Positions 49,793 through 59,674 of a stretch of 64,000 bases of DNA are shown here, piece after piece. The translations under genes were made by a program, and so were the position numbers. The notes beneath the pieces are model-generated. The model searched no databases and was not told the origin of the DNA. It worked only from the letters and a program-made list of their open reading frames with translations. Each line of letters opens with the position of its first letter. Within the stretch, counting starts at the first letter, position 1. Where the stretch lies: contig SHAT01000005.1 of the NCBI GenBank assembly GCA_004213175.1, positions 1 to 64,000 of the forward strand, given 5' to 3'. This stretch comes from Pseudomonadota bacterium. GTDB taxonomy: Bacteria > SAR324 > NAC60-12.

Positions 49793-50359
49793 TTATTGTT
49801 CATGTATTGCTAAAAAATATGCCACAACATATTTATATCCGCTCCAGAGAGAAATAACAGTTGAAGCCCATAGAATGACAATTCCAACCTCATGGGTTGG
49901 GATTCCAATGGTTGGGTAGTGAATGATTAGGAAGCCCACTGCAAACATTTGTGAGATGGTTTTTAGTTTTCCTCCGGAACTGGCTGAAATAACAATTCCT
50001 TCTACCGCTGCGATGGAACGTAAGCCGTTAACTATAAATTCACGGGAGATAAGAATTACAGTTAACAGAGCGGGAGCTCTATCAATTCCCACCAGTAAAA
50101 CAAGTATTGATCCAATCAAAATTTTGTCAGCAACAGGGTCAAGTAATTTGCCTAGCTTAGTTGTTTTTCCTTGATGGCGAGCCAGTACACCGTCCCAGTA
50201 ATCTGTCAGGCAGGCGAATAAAAAAACTAGCCATGTACTGAACAAAATCCAGTGCTCGTCCCTACCAATTACGATGCCTGTATAAATAATAGGCACCAAT
50301 GCCACACGCAATGTAGTTAAATGATTTGCGGTAAACCATTTGGAGAAGAAAGCAACCAT
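49793..50359 (-). CDS. pgsA: CDP-diacylglycerol--glycerol-3-phosphate 3-phosphatidyltransferase
   Basis: TDYWDGVLARHQGKTTKLGKLLDPVADKIL CDP-alcohol phosphotransferase motif. Confidence 0.93.
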   Translation of the reverse strand: MVAFFSKWFTANHLTTLRVALVPIIYTGIVIGRDEHWILFSTWLVFLFACLTDYWDGVLARHQGKTTKLGKLLDPVADKILIGSILVLLVGIDRAPALLTVILISREFIVNGLRSIAAVEGIVISASSGGKLKTISQMFAVGFLIIHYPTIGIPTHEVGIVILWASTVISLWSGYKYVVAYFLAIHEQ

Positions 50360-50513
50360 GAAAAATATTCCTGTCTTGAGTTTTTTTGTTCAAATGTATA
50401 TGATGCGCGTATGAACGGAAAAAAGCAATTTCCCTTTGTGTGCGAATTAATTTTATAAATTTATTGTAGAGAAAATTAGCAAAAAACTAGACTACCAAAA
50501 ATCTTTATTGCTT

Positions 50514-51827
50514 ATGCGTTTCAATGTAATCGGTTGGAATTTCAGAAAAACTCCTGTTGAAGTAAGGGATAAACTGGCACTGACTCCAAAACAACAGTTA
50601 GAACTTGGACAGCAGATCAGTCGGCGTTTCAATTTAGATGGTGTTGCAATTCTTAGCACATGCAATCGTACAGAGTTTTATCTTGTAAACGCAGAACAGC
50701 AGTTGAGACAAATCATAGAGATGTTGGAAACGTATTGGAAACTTGACGAACTGAAGGAAAGTGTTTATACCATTCATAATTTGGACGGAGTGAGACACCT
50801 CTTCAGGGTTGCTTCGAGTTTAGAATCGATGGTGCTTGGAGAGCCCCAGATTCTTGGTCAGCTCAAAGATTCTTTTCAATCTTTCAGTAATGCTGAATTG
50901 ACCGGAAAACTTCTTCATCCAATATTTACACGTGCTTTTTCAACTGCCAAGCGTGTCCGAACTGAAACAACAATTGCCAGTAATGCTGTTTCTATAAGCT
51001 ATGCTGCCGTGGAGCTCGCAAAACATATTTTTGAGGATCTTTCAAAACAAAGTGTGATGGTAATCGGTTCCGGGGAAATGGCTGAATTAGCGATCAAACA
51101 CCTGATGCGGAATGGTATTTCACAACTGTTTGTTACCAACAGGACCTTTGCAAGTGCAGCAGAACTTGCTGAGAAATTTAAAGGGATGGCTGTACAATTT
51201 GATCATCTTGGACGTCATCTTCATGAGGCGGATATTGTCATAAGTTCAACCGGTGCACGTGATTATATCATCAAGCTTGAACTGGTTAAGCACTGTTTGA
51301 GAATGCGTAAAACTAACCCAATGTTTTTTATAGACATTGCTGTACCCAGGGATATTGACCCTGAAATAAATAGGCTAGACGGCGCATTTTGTTACGATAT
51401 TGATGATCTGCAATCTCTTGTTTCAGAAAACCAGGAGGAACGCAAGAAGCAGTCTGTAATAGCAGAAGAAATTATCGAGGATGAATTAGCGGAACTGGAA
51501 CTATGGTTTAAATCTTTGTCCGTTGTTCCGACTATCAAAAGCTTGCGTAAAGCCTTTCATTCAATTGCCAAAGATGAAATGGAGAAAAGTTTCGGACGTA
51601 TGAAAAACATGCATATGTCAGAGCGTAAAGAAGTAGAATTAATGGTACACAGGCTAGTACACAAATTACTGCACGATCCATCGCATAATCTCAAGAAAAT
51701 CTCTCATTCGGAAGATGCACATCTTTATTTGGATACGCTAATAAAAATCTTTGACCTAAATCCAACCCCTCTTAATCTGGAACAAACAGGAAACAAACAA
51801 TCCAGACTAAAAGTAATCAAATCATAA
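50514..51827 (+). CDS. hemA: glutamyl-tRNA reductase
   Basis: ILSTCNRTEFYLV, SMVLGEPQILGQLKDSF, VIGSGEMAELAIKHL. Confidence 0.96.
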   Translation: MRFNVIGWNFRKTPVEVRDKLALTPKQQLELGQQISRRFNLDGVAILSTCNRTEFYLVNAEQQLRQIIEMLETYWKLDELKESVYTIHNLDGVRHLFRVASSLESMVLGEPQILGQLKDSFQSFSNAELTGKLLHPIFTRAFSTAKRVRTETTIASNAVSISYAAVELAKHIFEDLSKQSVMVIGSGEMAELAIKHLMRNGISQLFVTNRTFASAAELAEKFKGMAVQFDHLGRHLHEADIVISSTGARDYIIKLELVKHCLRMRKTNPMFFIDIAVPRDIDPEINRLDGAFCYDIDDLQSLVSENQEERKKQSVIAEEIIEDELAELELWFKSLSVVPTIKSLRKAFHSIAKDEMEKSFGRMKNMHMSERKEVELMVHRLVHKLLHDPSHNLKKISHSEDAHLYLDTLIKIFDLNPTPLNLEQTGNKQSRLKVIKS

Positions 51828-51830
51828 CTC

Positions 51831-52793
51831 ATGCCCAACGCTTTTTTGACAAGCGGTTCAAGGGGACTTACTTTTAAGATTGCAACCCGCGGAAGTCCTT
51901 TAGCTTTATGGCAAGCGCGATGGGTGCAGGAAAAAATCCTTAAAAAGTATCCTGAAGTATCTGTAGAATTATTAATACTAAAGACTACAGGTGACCGCAT
52001 TCAGGATCGTCCGCTTTCTGAAGTAGGCGGTAAGGGACTATTTGTCAAGGAATTGGAATCAGCTCTTCTTGACAAGCGAGCTGATATGGCAGTGCACAGT
52101 ATGAAAGACGTCACAGGAACTTTACCGGAAGGTCTGGGAATTTCAGTAATTGCAAAAAGAGAAGATCCCGGAGATGCGTGGATCTGTCCAAAATATGGAT
52201 GCATTGACGATGTTCCGCTGGGCACAGTGGTGGGAACAAGTTCATTTCGCCGTGCTTCACAGTTAAAGCATCACCGGCCGGATTTGCTTGTTTGTAGTTT
52301 GCGAGGTAATGTAACCACTCGACTCCGGAAACTTGATGAAGGAGAAGTTGATGCTACAATTTTGGCTGTTTCTGGACTAAAACGCATTGAACTTGAAGAG
52401 CGTATCACCGAAGTGCTCCCAATGGAATGGATGCTTCCGGCAATTGGTCAGGGTGCTATTGGAATAGAAACAAGAATTGATGATCAGCAGACGCTGAGTC
52501 TCATTCAGCATCTCAATGATCAAGATACTTGGGATTGTCTAATTGCGGAGCGTACCCTGCTGACTGAGTTGGAAGGTAATTGTCAAATTCCACTAGCCGG
52601 ATATTGTATCTTAAATGGAGATAAATTGTTTTTGCGCGCCTTAATTGCGGATCCGGAAGGTAAGTCAGTTTTACGCTACGAGGCATGTGCCTATCGCCGA
52701 GACTCGGTTCAGCTCGGTCGGAAGGTTGCATATTGGTTGCAGAAAAATGGTGCGGAGGAAATCATAAATAAAGTTCATGCCTCCAAATTATAA
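51831..52793 (+). CDS. hemC: hydroxymethylbilane synthase
   Basis: KIATRGSPLALWQARWV, VHSMKDVTGTLPEGL, GTSSFRRASQL, LEGNCQIPLAGY. Confidence 0.97.
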   Translation: MPNAFLTSGSRGLTFKIATRGSPLALWQARWVQEKILKKYPEVSVELLILKTTGDRIQDRPLSEVGGKGLFVKELESALLDKRADMAVHSMKDVTGTLPEGLGISVIAKREDPGDAWICPKYGCIDDVPLGTVVGTSSFRRASQLKHHRPDLLVCSLRGNVTTRLRKLDEGEVDATILAVSGLKRIELEERITEVLPMEWMLPAIGQGAIGIETRIDDQQTLSLIQHLNDQDTWDCLIAERTLLTELEGNCQIPLAGYCILNGDKLFLRALIADPEGKSVLRYEACAYRRDSVQLGRKVAYWLQKNGAEEIINKVHASKL

Positions 52794-52848
52794 GTTATGA
52801 AATTAATATTTAAAGCTCTCTCACTTTACAATTAAATAATAAAAACTC

Positions 52849-54249
52849 ATGAATCAATACTGGAAAATAGCTGTTATCGGTTCTGGACCAGCTGGTTTTT
52901 ATGCAGCGGGCGAGCTTTTACGGCAGAAGTCTTGGGAAATAAAAGTTGACATGTTTGAACGCCTACCTACTCCTTTTGGATTAGTACGCGGAGGAGTTGC
53001 GCCTGATCATCAGAAAATTAAATCTGTGCAAAAAATATATACGCGTATTGCGGAAAATGAGAATTACAGGTTTTTTGGAAATGTAGAGTTTGGAAGAGAT
53101 ATTTATCGGGCTGATTTAATGGAAATCTATGACGCAGTCATTTATTCAGTCGGTAGCCCCACTGACCGTAAACTTGGAATTGGAGGAGAGAATTTGTCCG
53201 GTAGCCACTCTGCGACGGAGTTTGTTGCGTGGTATAATGGGCATCCGGATTTTTGTGATTATAAATTTGATTTGTCCGCGCGTAATGCATTTGTGATTGG
53301 AATTGGAAATGTAGCTCTTGACGTGGCGCGGGTTCTGGCAAAAACTCCGCAAGAACTGGAAAAAACTGATATTGCTGATTATGCGCTTGAAGCACTACGA
53401 ACCAGTCAGCTTGAAGATATCTGGCTCTTAGGGCGCCGAGGACCATTACAGGCAGCGTTTTCACCCGCAGAGTTAAGAGAGTTTTTGGAACTTGCTGAGG
53501 CAGATGTGATTGTCGAGAAAAATGAGCTTGAACTGGATGCTGAAAGTCAGAATATTCTGGAAAATAATGCCAATAATGATACTAAGAAAAATATTGAAAT
53601 TCTAAAGAAAATTTCTGAAAAAGAGGTTTCCGGTAAAAAGAGACGGGTTCATATTATCTTTCTTACTTCGCCTGTCGAAATTTCTGGAAATCAAAAAGTT
53701 GAAAAAATCAGCATGGTACGAAATCAACTGGTGAAAATGGAAGATGGTAGTTTGGTCCCACAGGCGTCTGCAGAAATTAATGAAGCAGCAGCAGGGCTTG
53801 TTTTCCGTTCAATCGGTTATTATGGTAAGCCTCTTTCAGATCTGCCATTTGATCAAAAAACAGGTACAATTCCTAATGAATGCGGTCAGGTCAAAGATCC
53901 AGAAGACGGCAATATCCTTCGGGAAAGAGAGTATGTCGCAGGTTGGATAAAGCGTGGTCCAAGTGGTGTGATTGGTACTAATAAACAGGATGCAGTGGAA
54001 ACCGTGCATCGTATGCTGGGGACTTTCTTAAAAGGAAAAATGGAAGCTGGGAAAAATTGTACAAATCTGGATATTGTTTCACTACTCGAAAACCGTAAAG
54101 TTGAGTATGTTTCATTTTCGGACTGGAAACTGCTTGATGCTCATGAAACTGAAGCCGGTCAAAAAAAGGGGCGTCCCAGAGTAAAGATAACCTCAAAAGC
54201 AGACATGCTGTCTGTAATCCGTCAAAAAAAACAATTAAAAATTCAGTGA
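52849..54249 (+). CDS. adrenodoxin-type ferredoxin--NADP+ reductase
   Basis: IAVIGSGPAGFYAAGELLRQ...FERLPTPFGLVRGGVAPDHQKIK; GNVALDVARVLAKTPQELEKTDIADYAL; GWIKRGPSGVIGTNKQDA. Confidence 0.93.
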   Translation: MNQYWKIAVIGSGPAGFYAAGELLRQKSWEIKVDMFERLPTPFGLVRGGVAPDHQKIKSVQKIYTRIAENENYRFFGNVEFGRDIYRADLMEIYDAVIYSVGSPTDRKLGIGGENLSGSHSATEFVAWYNGHPDFCDYKFDLSARNAFVIGIGNVALDVARVLAKTPQELEKTDIADYALEALRTSQLEDIWLLGRRGPLQAAFSPAELREFLELAEADVIVEKNELELDAESQNILENNANNDTKKNIEILKKISEKEVSGKKRRVHIIFLTSPVEISGNQKVEKISMVRNQLVKMEDGSLVPQASAEINEAAAGLVFRSIGYYGKPLSDLPFDQKTGTIPNECGQVKDPEDGNILREREYVAGWIKRGPSGVIGTNKQDAVETVHRMLGTFLKGKMEAGKNCTNLDIVSLLENRKVEYVSFSDWKLLDAHETEAGQKKGRPRVKITSKADMLSVIRQKKQLKIQ

Positions 54250-55418
54250 TCCGTCCCTATCGCTTCAGAAACACTCTTGTATCCGTCCTTTTTCAATAAA
54301 TTTGCCAGTTCCGCTTTAACTTTTAGGACAATACCCGGACCTTCGTAAATCAAGGCGGTATAAATTTGCACAGCTGCCGCTCCAGCTTTAATTTTTTCGT
54401 AAGCATCAGCTCCGTTAAAAATCCCTCCAACGCCAATGATTGGTATTCCTTTACCTAGTTCCGCAAATAAATTCCTTATCATCGCGGTGCTCTTCTTCTG
54501 AAGGGGTTTACCGCTCAAACCTCCTGTTTCTGTTTGAAACTTACTTTTTAATTTTGTGCGTTCAACAGTAGTATTGGAGGCAATTAGACCTTGAATTGAA
54601 AATTCCTGGATAACACGGCTAGTATTTTCCAATGATTCTTCATCCGTGTCAGGAGCAAGTTTGACAAGCAATGGGGTTTTGCGTGAAAAATTCTTGTCGA
54701 GTTTGTCACGCTTTGCACAGACAGAATCCAGTAAAATTCTCAGGGCTTCTTTTTTCTGTAGTTTCCGCAAATTTTCTGTGTTTGGCGAACTGATATTCAG
54801 TGTGAAATATTCAGCAAATGGATAGAGTGTACTGAGCGCGGAAACATAATCTTCAGAGGCTTTATCTATTGCTGTATCATGATTCTTGCCAATATTTATT
54901 CCTAACATTCCAGATGCAATATTTGCATGATAATCTTTAGAACATTCAAAAATATGTGTATCTGCTGGCTTTATTTTTAATCTGTTCGTATTCAGTCTTT
55001 CGGCCATTTTACATGCTCCCTGATTATTGAAGCCCATGCGGTTAATAACCGCCTGATCCTCTTTCAGGCGGAAAAGTCTAGGCCGAGGATTTCCTTCTTG
55101 CGGACGTGGAGTTACTGTTCCTATTTCTACAAATCCAAAACCGAGTGCGAATAGTGAGGGATGGATTCGGCCGTCTTTATCAAATCCAGCCGCTAGTCCT
55201 ATAGGATTTGTAATATTTTTAACAAAGAGTTGTGTGCGCAATAGCGGGTTTTCATAAAAAAATTGGCTACGTAAAAGTGAGTGGAAACCAGGAAGTTTTG
55301 AGAAAATTTCCACACTCGAGAGCATACGATCGTGCATTTTCTCTGCGTCTCTTGAGAATAAAAAAGGACGTAGTTGGCGGTAAAGATAATTTAATGGTGC
55401 TATCAATTTTCGACCCAT
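54243..55418 (-). CDS. pyrD: quinone-dependent dihydroorotate dehydrogenase
   Basis: NPIGLAAGFDKDGRIHPSLFALGFGFVEIGTVTPRPQEGNPRPRLFRL; LNISSPNTENLRKLQ. Confidence 0.96.
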   Translation of the reverse strand: MGRKLIAPLNYLYRQLRPFLFSRDAEKMHDRMLSSVEIFSKLPGFHSLLRSQFFYENPLLRTQLFVKNITNPIGLAAGFDKDGRIHPSLFALGFGFVEIGTVTPRPQEGNPRPRLFRLKEDQAVINRMGFNNQGACKMAERLNTNRLKIKPADTHIFECSKDYHANIASGMLGINIGKNHDTAIDKASEDYVSALSTLYPFAEYFTLNISSPNTENLRKLQKKEALRILLDSVCAKRDKLDKNFSRKTPLLVKLAPDTDEESLENTSRVIQEFSIQGLIASNTTVERTKLKSKFQTETGGLSGKPLQKKSTAMIRNLFAELGKGIPIIGVGGIFNGADAYEKIKAGAAAVQIYTALIYEGPGIVLKVKAELANLLKKDGYKSVSEAIGTDH

Positions 55419-55957
55419 GATTCAGATTCAAAGCAAAATAGTTCTGCATTTTGATCTTGCCAACTTTCCTGAGGTAAACCCGCTTTAATGCAAAGTTGTT
55501 CCAGATATGTGATCCTGTCCCAAGCTTGGGATAGTGCAACTTCTGGCAAAAATAGTCCACCAGATAAACCTTTTTTGATTTGAAGTCCGTGTTTGCCAAC
55601 CACCACATCTTGTGGCTTTATTGTTGTCATTGCAGACAGGAGATTTATTCCAATGCTTAATTTTGGCAACTCTTCAAGTGTAACCTGAGGGAAACGCGAA
55701 TCTTCTATAGCAGATGAAATTGCTGTTTTTGAAACTGCTTCAATTAAAGGATAACGGGCTTCTGTATGACCGATACAGCCACGCAATTCGCCGAAAATTC
55801 TTTTTCTTAAAGTTACGAATACTGCTCGCTTCTTTTGTAATTCGAGAGACTCTGCTTGCAAATTATTATCTGGCATGTTTTTTAGATAATTATTTATTGA
55901 TCCCCGTGCAACCCTCAAAAGTATATTCTTATTTTCATCTGAAAGAGTAGAAGTCAT
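55403..55957 (-). CDS. AMMECR1-domain protein (AmmeMemoRadiSam system protein A-like)
   Basis: FVTLRKRIFGELRGCIGHTEARYPLIEAVSKTAISSAIEDSRFPQVTLEEL...LQIKKGLSGGLFLPEVA. Confidence 0.92.
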   Translation of the reverse strand: MTSTLSDENKNILLRVARGSINNYLKNMPDNNLQAESLELQKKRAVFVTLRKRIFGELRGCIGHTEARYPLIEAVSKTAISSAIEDSRFPQVTLEELPKLSIGINLLSAMTTIKPQDVVVGKHGLQIKKGLSGGLFLPEVALSQAWDRITYLEQLCIKAGLPQESWQDQNAELFCFESESWVEN

Positions 55958-56012
55958 GAGGATTATAGCTGATATTTTAAAAGAATTAAAATTGATTTGT
56001 TAATTTGATTAA

Positions 56013-56052
56013 CCTACAAGTCTTATATTCACCCGATAACAAGATTTGTAGG
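56013..56052. repeat. long inverted repeat in a divergent intergenic region
   Basis: CCTACAAGTCTT-atattcacccgataac-AAGATTTGTAGG; 12-bp stem with one G.T, 16-nt loop. Confidence 0.7.
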
Positions 56053-56087
56053 CTTGATTCTATTTTAGATGCTATTAAATAGCGGAG

Positions 56088-56276
56088 CTATTTTTCATTA
56101 ATTGCTTTCACGATTTTTAAGTATGTTTCAGAGTAGATAGTATCATATTGATGTGTTGAAAAAACTTCAAAATATAGTTTTTGATTAATTTTTACAAATT
56201 TTCTTATAGAATCATAACAAACCGTTGAAAGTGTATCTCTATTATTAGTTATAACTTTAAAACTGTAATAGATAAT
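56088..56276 (-). pseudogene. possible C-terminal remnant of a small protein (no start codon)
   Basis: Open frame IIYYSFKVITNNRDTLSTVCYDSIRKFVKINQKLYFEVFSTHQYDTIYSETYLKIVKAINEK*, no canonical start. Confidence 0.3.
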
Positions 56277-56353
56277 TTAATTGATTAAAATTAATAAATT
56301 TATTATTTATGGGGAAAAAATAAGTATTATAATATTTAAAAAAACTTTATTTT

Positions 56354-56524
56354 TTGTGCGTATTATTATTACTTTTGCAGGATCAAACTCAGTCTTGTGA
56401 AACTTATTTTGTAAATCCTCCAGAAATAGTCTTAATCCAGCAAAAACTTGCCGTTATTGTCGGATTGTGGATAATATATTTTTTTAGGAACCACTTATTT
56501 TATAATAATCATGATGAATTTTAA
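56354..56524 (+). CDS. candidate 56-aa small membrane protein overlapping the next gene start
   Basis: TTG start: (M)CVLLLLLQDQTQSCETYFVNPPEIVLIQQKLAVIVGLWIIYFFRNHLFYNNHDEF*; 14-nt overlap with the downstream CDS. Confidence 0.35.
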   Translation: MCVLLLLLQDQTQSCETYFVNPPEIVLIQQKLAVIVGLWIIYFFRNHLFYNNHDEF

Positions 56525-57305
56525 AACATTGATTCTAACTATTGACGAACGTCAAATAGCTACTCTGACTCTTAATCGCCCAGAGGTTCATAATGTACTC
56601 AGCCTGGAAATGATTCGTGAAATACGTCAGGTGGTCATGGATTTAAATAAGCTTCAGGATGTGCGTGCTGTAATATTAACAGGTAAAGGTAAGTCTTTTT
56701 GTGCTGGAGCTGATTTGCGCTGGATGCAAAAAATAGTGGCACAAAAACGTCAAGATAGAATTTCAGAAGCTACCGAATTGTCAGAAATGCTTTCTGAGTT
56801 AGACCAACTAAGAATGCCTCTAATTGGCCGAATCAATGGACTCTCTTTTGGGGGTGCTATAGGTTTAATAGCCTGTTGTGATATTACGATAGCCGTTGAA
56901 GATGCACTATTTTCTTTGACAGAAGTTTTATTGGGATTGTTGCCAGCAACTATTTCACCTTATGTATTACGACGGATTGGCGCATCAAACGCACGGAGAG
57001 TGATGCTCAACGCTCACCGTTTTGCTGCGGCAGAAGCAGTTGTTTTAGGTCTAATCTCAAAAAGTGTATCTGCGGAAAAACTGGATGAAGCAGTTGAAGA
57101 GGAAATTTCAGAGCTTCTACATTGTGCTCCGGAAGCAGTTTCCGCTACAAAAATTCTAATTGCGGAAGTTCGCGGAAAAGAACCGGATGATGTGCGTAGT
57201 TTAACTGTCGAGAAATTGGCAAATGCCTGGGAGTCTGAATCAATTAAGGAAGGGATTGAAGCTTTCTTCAGCAAACGTAAACCTGCCTGGGATCATCAAT
57301 ATTGA
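56511..57305 (+). CDS. enoyl-CoA hydratase/isomerase family protein (methylglutaconyl-CoA hydratase-like)
   Basis: ATLTLNRPEVHNVLSLEMIREI, GKGKSFCAGADLRWMQ, GRINGLSFGGAIGLIACCDITIA. Confidence 0.93.
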   Translation: MMNFKTLILTIDERQIATLTLNRPEVHNVLSLEMIREIRQVVMDLNKLQDVRAVILTGKGKSFCAGADLRWMQKIVAQKRQDRISEATELSEMLSELDQLRMPLIGRINGLSFGGAIGLIACCDITIAVEDALFSLTEVLLGLLPATISPYVLRRIGASNARRVMLNAHRFAAAEAVVLGLISKSVSAEKLDEAVEEEISELLHCAPEAVSATKILIAEVRGKEPDDVRSLTVEKLANAWESESIKEGIEAFFSKRKPAWDHQY

Positions 57306-57419
57306 TTAGTTGTGATAAAACTGTAGAAAATTAATAAAGCATTGTACAAGTTTTCTATACTCAGAAAAAACAGAGAAATATTTTATCAAAAATTAATATT
57401 TCATAAATCCTGAGAAAGA

Positions 57420-58079
57420 ATGAAAATCATAATAACTCTAAAATACGGAGGGTTCATTTTAGCAGTTTTTAGCATAATTATAGCAGGTAGTATTGATGCC
57501 ACTGCGCAGGTTGAGAATACTACAATAAACGAACTTAGTTCAGCATTATCTGGGGAAAAGTATGCTACTCCTGCTACTGTATTTGGCGGTGTCGGCCGGA
57601 AATATCCAACATGGCAGGCAGGATTAGACTTGCTCATACTTAGTAGTCCTCATTATAAAGCGTTCCGAAATCAATTTGAACTAAGCGATCGTGTCGTTTG
57701 GGGTGAGTGGTGGTACAGTGACGGCTTGGGAGTAAAAGCTTTGTATTCAGAACAATCCTTCACGATGTTTGGTGAAAGGGGGAATGGTCCGCAGGCTAAA
57801 ACGAATCATCTCGGATTTTTGACAAAAATACAGCAAACTCTCGTTAAACCATGGAAAATGAGTGCTGGATTGGGATTGGCAAAAACAGAGTTTGTTCTCG
57901 AGAATCAAATTAAACTGGGTAATTCACTGATGAGTGAATTAAGGATTGGATTTGAATTATTAGCAAATTTTTGGACGGAAGTAGGAATATTGACCATAGA
58001 CAGTTCAAGCGGAGGTGGTTCAGGGGATCAGCGGCTAGGTTCTACAGGATATTTGTTTGGATTTAGTTACGGATTTTAA
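57420..58079 (+). CDS. putative outer-membrane beta-barrel protein
   Basis: Signal peptide ...DATAQ; Gly/aromatic alternating strands; C-terminal ...YLFGFSYGF. Confidence 0.6.
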   Translation: MKIIITLKYGGFILAVFSIIIAGSIDATAQVENTTINELSSALSGEKYATPATVFGGVGRKYPTWQAGLDLLILSSPHYKAFRNQFELSDRVVWGEWWYSDGLGVKALYSEQSFTMFGERGNGPQAKTNHLGFLTKIQQTLVKPWKMSAGLGLAKTEFVLENQIKLGNSLMSELRIGFELLANFWTEVGILTIDSSSGGGSGDQRLGSTGYLFGFSYGF

Positions 58080-58117
58080 ATAAGAGACAATTCACAAATT
58101 ATTTAGTCTGGAAAATT

Positions 58118-59674
58118 ATGCAGTTACCAAATTTAGAAGAAATGTCAGCGGAAGAAAAATTGTGGTTTGCATACTCAATTGCAGGAATGGTGGTTGCTGA
58201 TGGACATACTGATCCCTCAGAAATGAGTTTTCTGCGTGATGCAATAAATTTCTTGCAAGACAAGGAAGAAATCAACAAAATCATGGTTGTAATTAAAGAG
58301 GGTAAAACCCCAGAAATGAAGCCTTTGGATATCGATCCAAAACAATCATTCTTAATGCTTAAATATTTAGCTCAGTTAATGGTTGTAGATGCAGATTTAT
58401 CAACAAAAGAAATCAGTTTTTTCCTTTTGACCGGTAGGTTATTGGGTTTTAATAATGATATCCTAAACAAATTATGGAAAAGTGCCCGTGCTATGTTGGA
58501 AAAGGATCTCCCCGTAGGATTTATTGAGACTTCTAATTTTAAAGAAAACGTTAGTTTGATGAAAATTGATGATACTGGATTTTCTTTCCGTCTAGGGAAA
58601 GCTTTGATGCCAAAAGTTAAAATAAGGCTTAGGGTTCGAAAGCCTCTCCAAGCAGAAAATACTATTGAAGGGGATGATACATACTGGGACTGGGTTACTT
58701 GTCAAATGTTTAAGCAGTCTAGTGTTAAATTTGATGAAGGTTATTACATGGTGAGAGCAACTTTTGAACAAAAATTAGCGGATCATCATGGGATATTACA
58801 GCTTATACATCCAGAAAATTATGCTGTTGTTACAGATGGGGGATTCTTTAAACCAAATAAAGATTCTCTTTTAGGGAGTTATGTAAAATGTTATATCTGT
58901 GATACTTCAGAAATTAAATTTTATGTCCTTCACAGCAAGAGTATGATAATAGAGGGTAACATATTTGGAGTGCCTAGCTATATCAGGTCTGTAGGTAAAA
59001 TGGAGTTTTGTGATTTTAATTTGATTCAAGTTGCGTCCTGCCCAAAATGTGGATTTTCGAGTAACGACAGAGAACACTTTAAACGTTTAAAATCAGATGT
59101 GCCAATGTTTTCAGTGGAGAAATTTTCTGAAGGTTGGAATGATAAAATCTCACCGTTACTCAAAAAAGCTAAGGAATCTGGGGAAAAATTTTATGGTGAA
59201 GATCGAGATACAAATCACGGTATACTCTCATATGAATTAGCAATTGCAACATTTGAACAACTGGCAAGTATCACCCCCGATGTTCAGAAAAAAACAGAGT
59301 GGCTTCGAAAACAGTCTTCAATGCTGATGACTATTTCAGAGTTGCAGATGGAGAATAAGGATAGGGGTGGTGCAGAAACAAACCTTAAAAAAGTATTTGA
59401 TCTTTGGGATCCTGTCTTTGAAAAACTGAAAGGTACTGTAATAATAAATGTTTGCACATTATTATTTCAGATCAAGATCTACTTCAATGACCTTCAAATT
59501 GCAGCTAATTATATGAAATTTTTAGATAATTATGATCCTGATGGTCAACTTGTGGAAGGTACAGAGGAGCACAAGGCACTTAAGTTAGGTGCTGCTAAAT
59601 TAAAAGCAACCTTTGATGACCGTGAAATACTTACAAAAGAAAAATTGAAACGTTTTCATCTTGATGACTCGTGA
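58118..59674 (+). CDS. TerB-like N-terminal domain plus DUF2225-like zinc-ribbon/TPR-like C-terminal region
   Basis: EEKLWFAYSIAGMVVADGHTDPSEMSFLRDAINFL (TerB-like); CYIC...VASCPKCGFSSNDREHF (DUF2225-like) followed by helical repeats. Confidence 0.6.
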   Translation: MQLPNLEEMSAEEKLWFAYSIAGMVVADGHTDPSEMSFLRDAINFLQDKEEINKIMVVIKEGKTPEMKPLDIDPKQSFLMLKYLAQLMVVDADLSTKEISFFLLTGRLLGFNNDILNKLWKSARAMLEKDLPVGFIETSNFKENVSLMKIDDTGFSFRLGKALMPKVKIRLRVRKPLQAENTIEGDDTYWDWVTCQMFKQSSVKFDEGYYMVRATFEQKLADHHGILQLIHPENYAVVTDGGFFKPNKDSLLGSYVKCYICDTSEIKFYVLHSKSMIIEGNIFGVPSYIRSVGKMEFCDFNLIQVASCPKCGFSSNDREHFKRLKSDVPMFSVEKFSEGWNDKISPLLKKAKESGEKFYGEDRDTNHGILSYELAIATFEQLASITPDVQKKTEWLRKQSSMLMTISELQMENKDRGGAETNLKKVFDLWDPVFEKLKGTVIINVCTLLFQIKIYFNDLQIAANYMKFLDNYDPDGQLVEGTEEHKALKLGAAKLKATFDDREILTKEKLKRFHLDDS

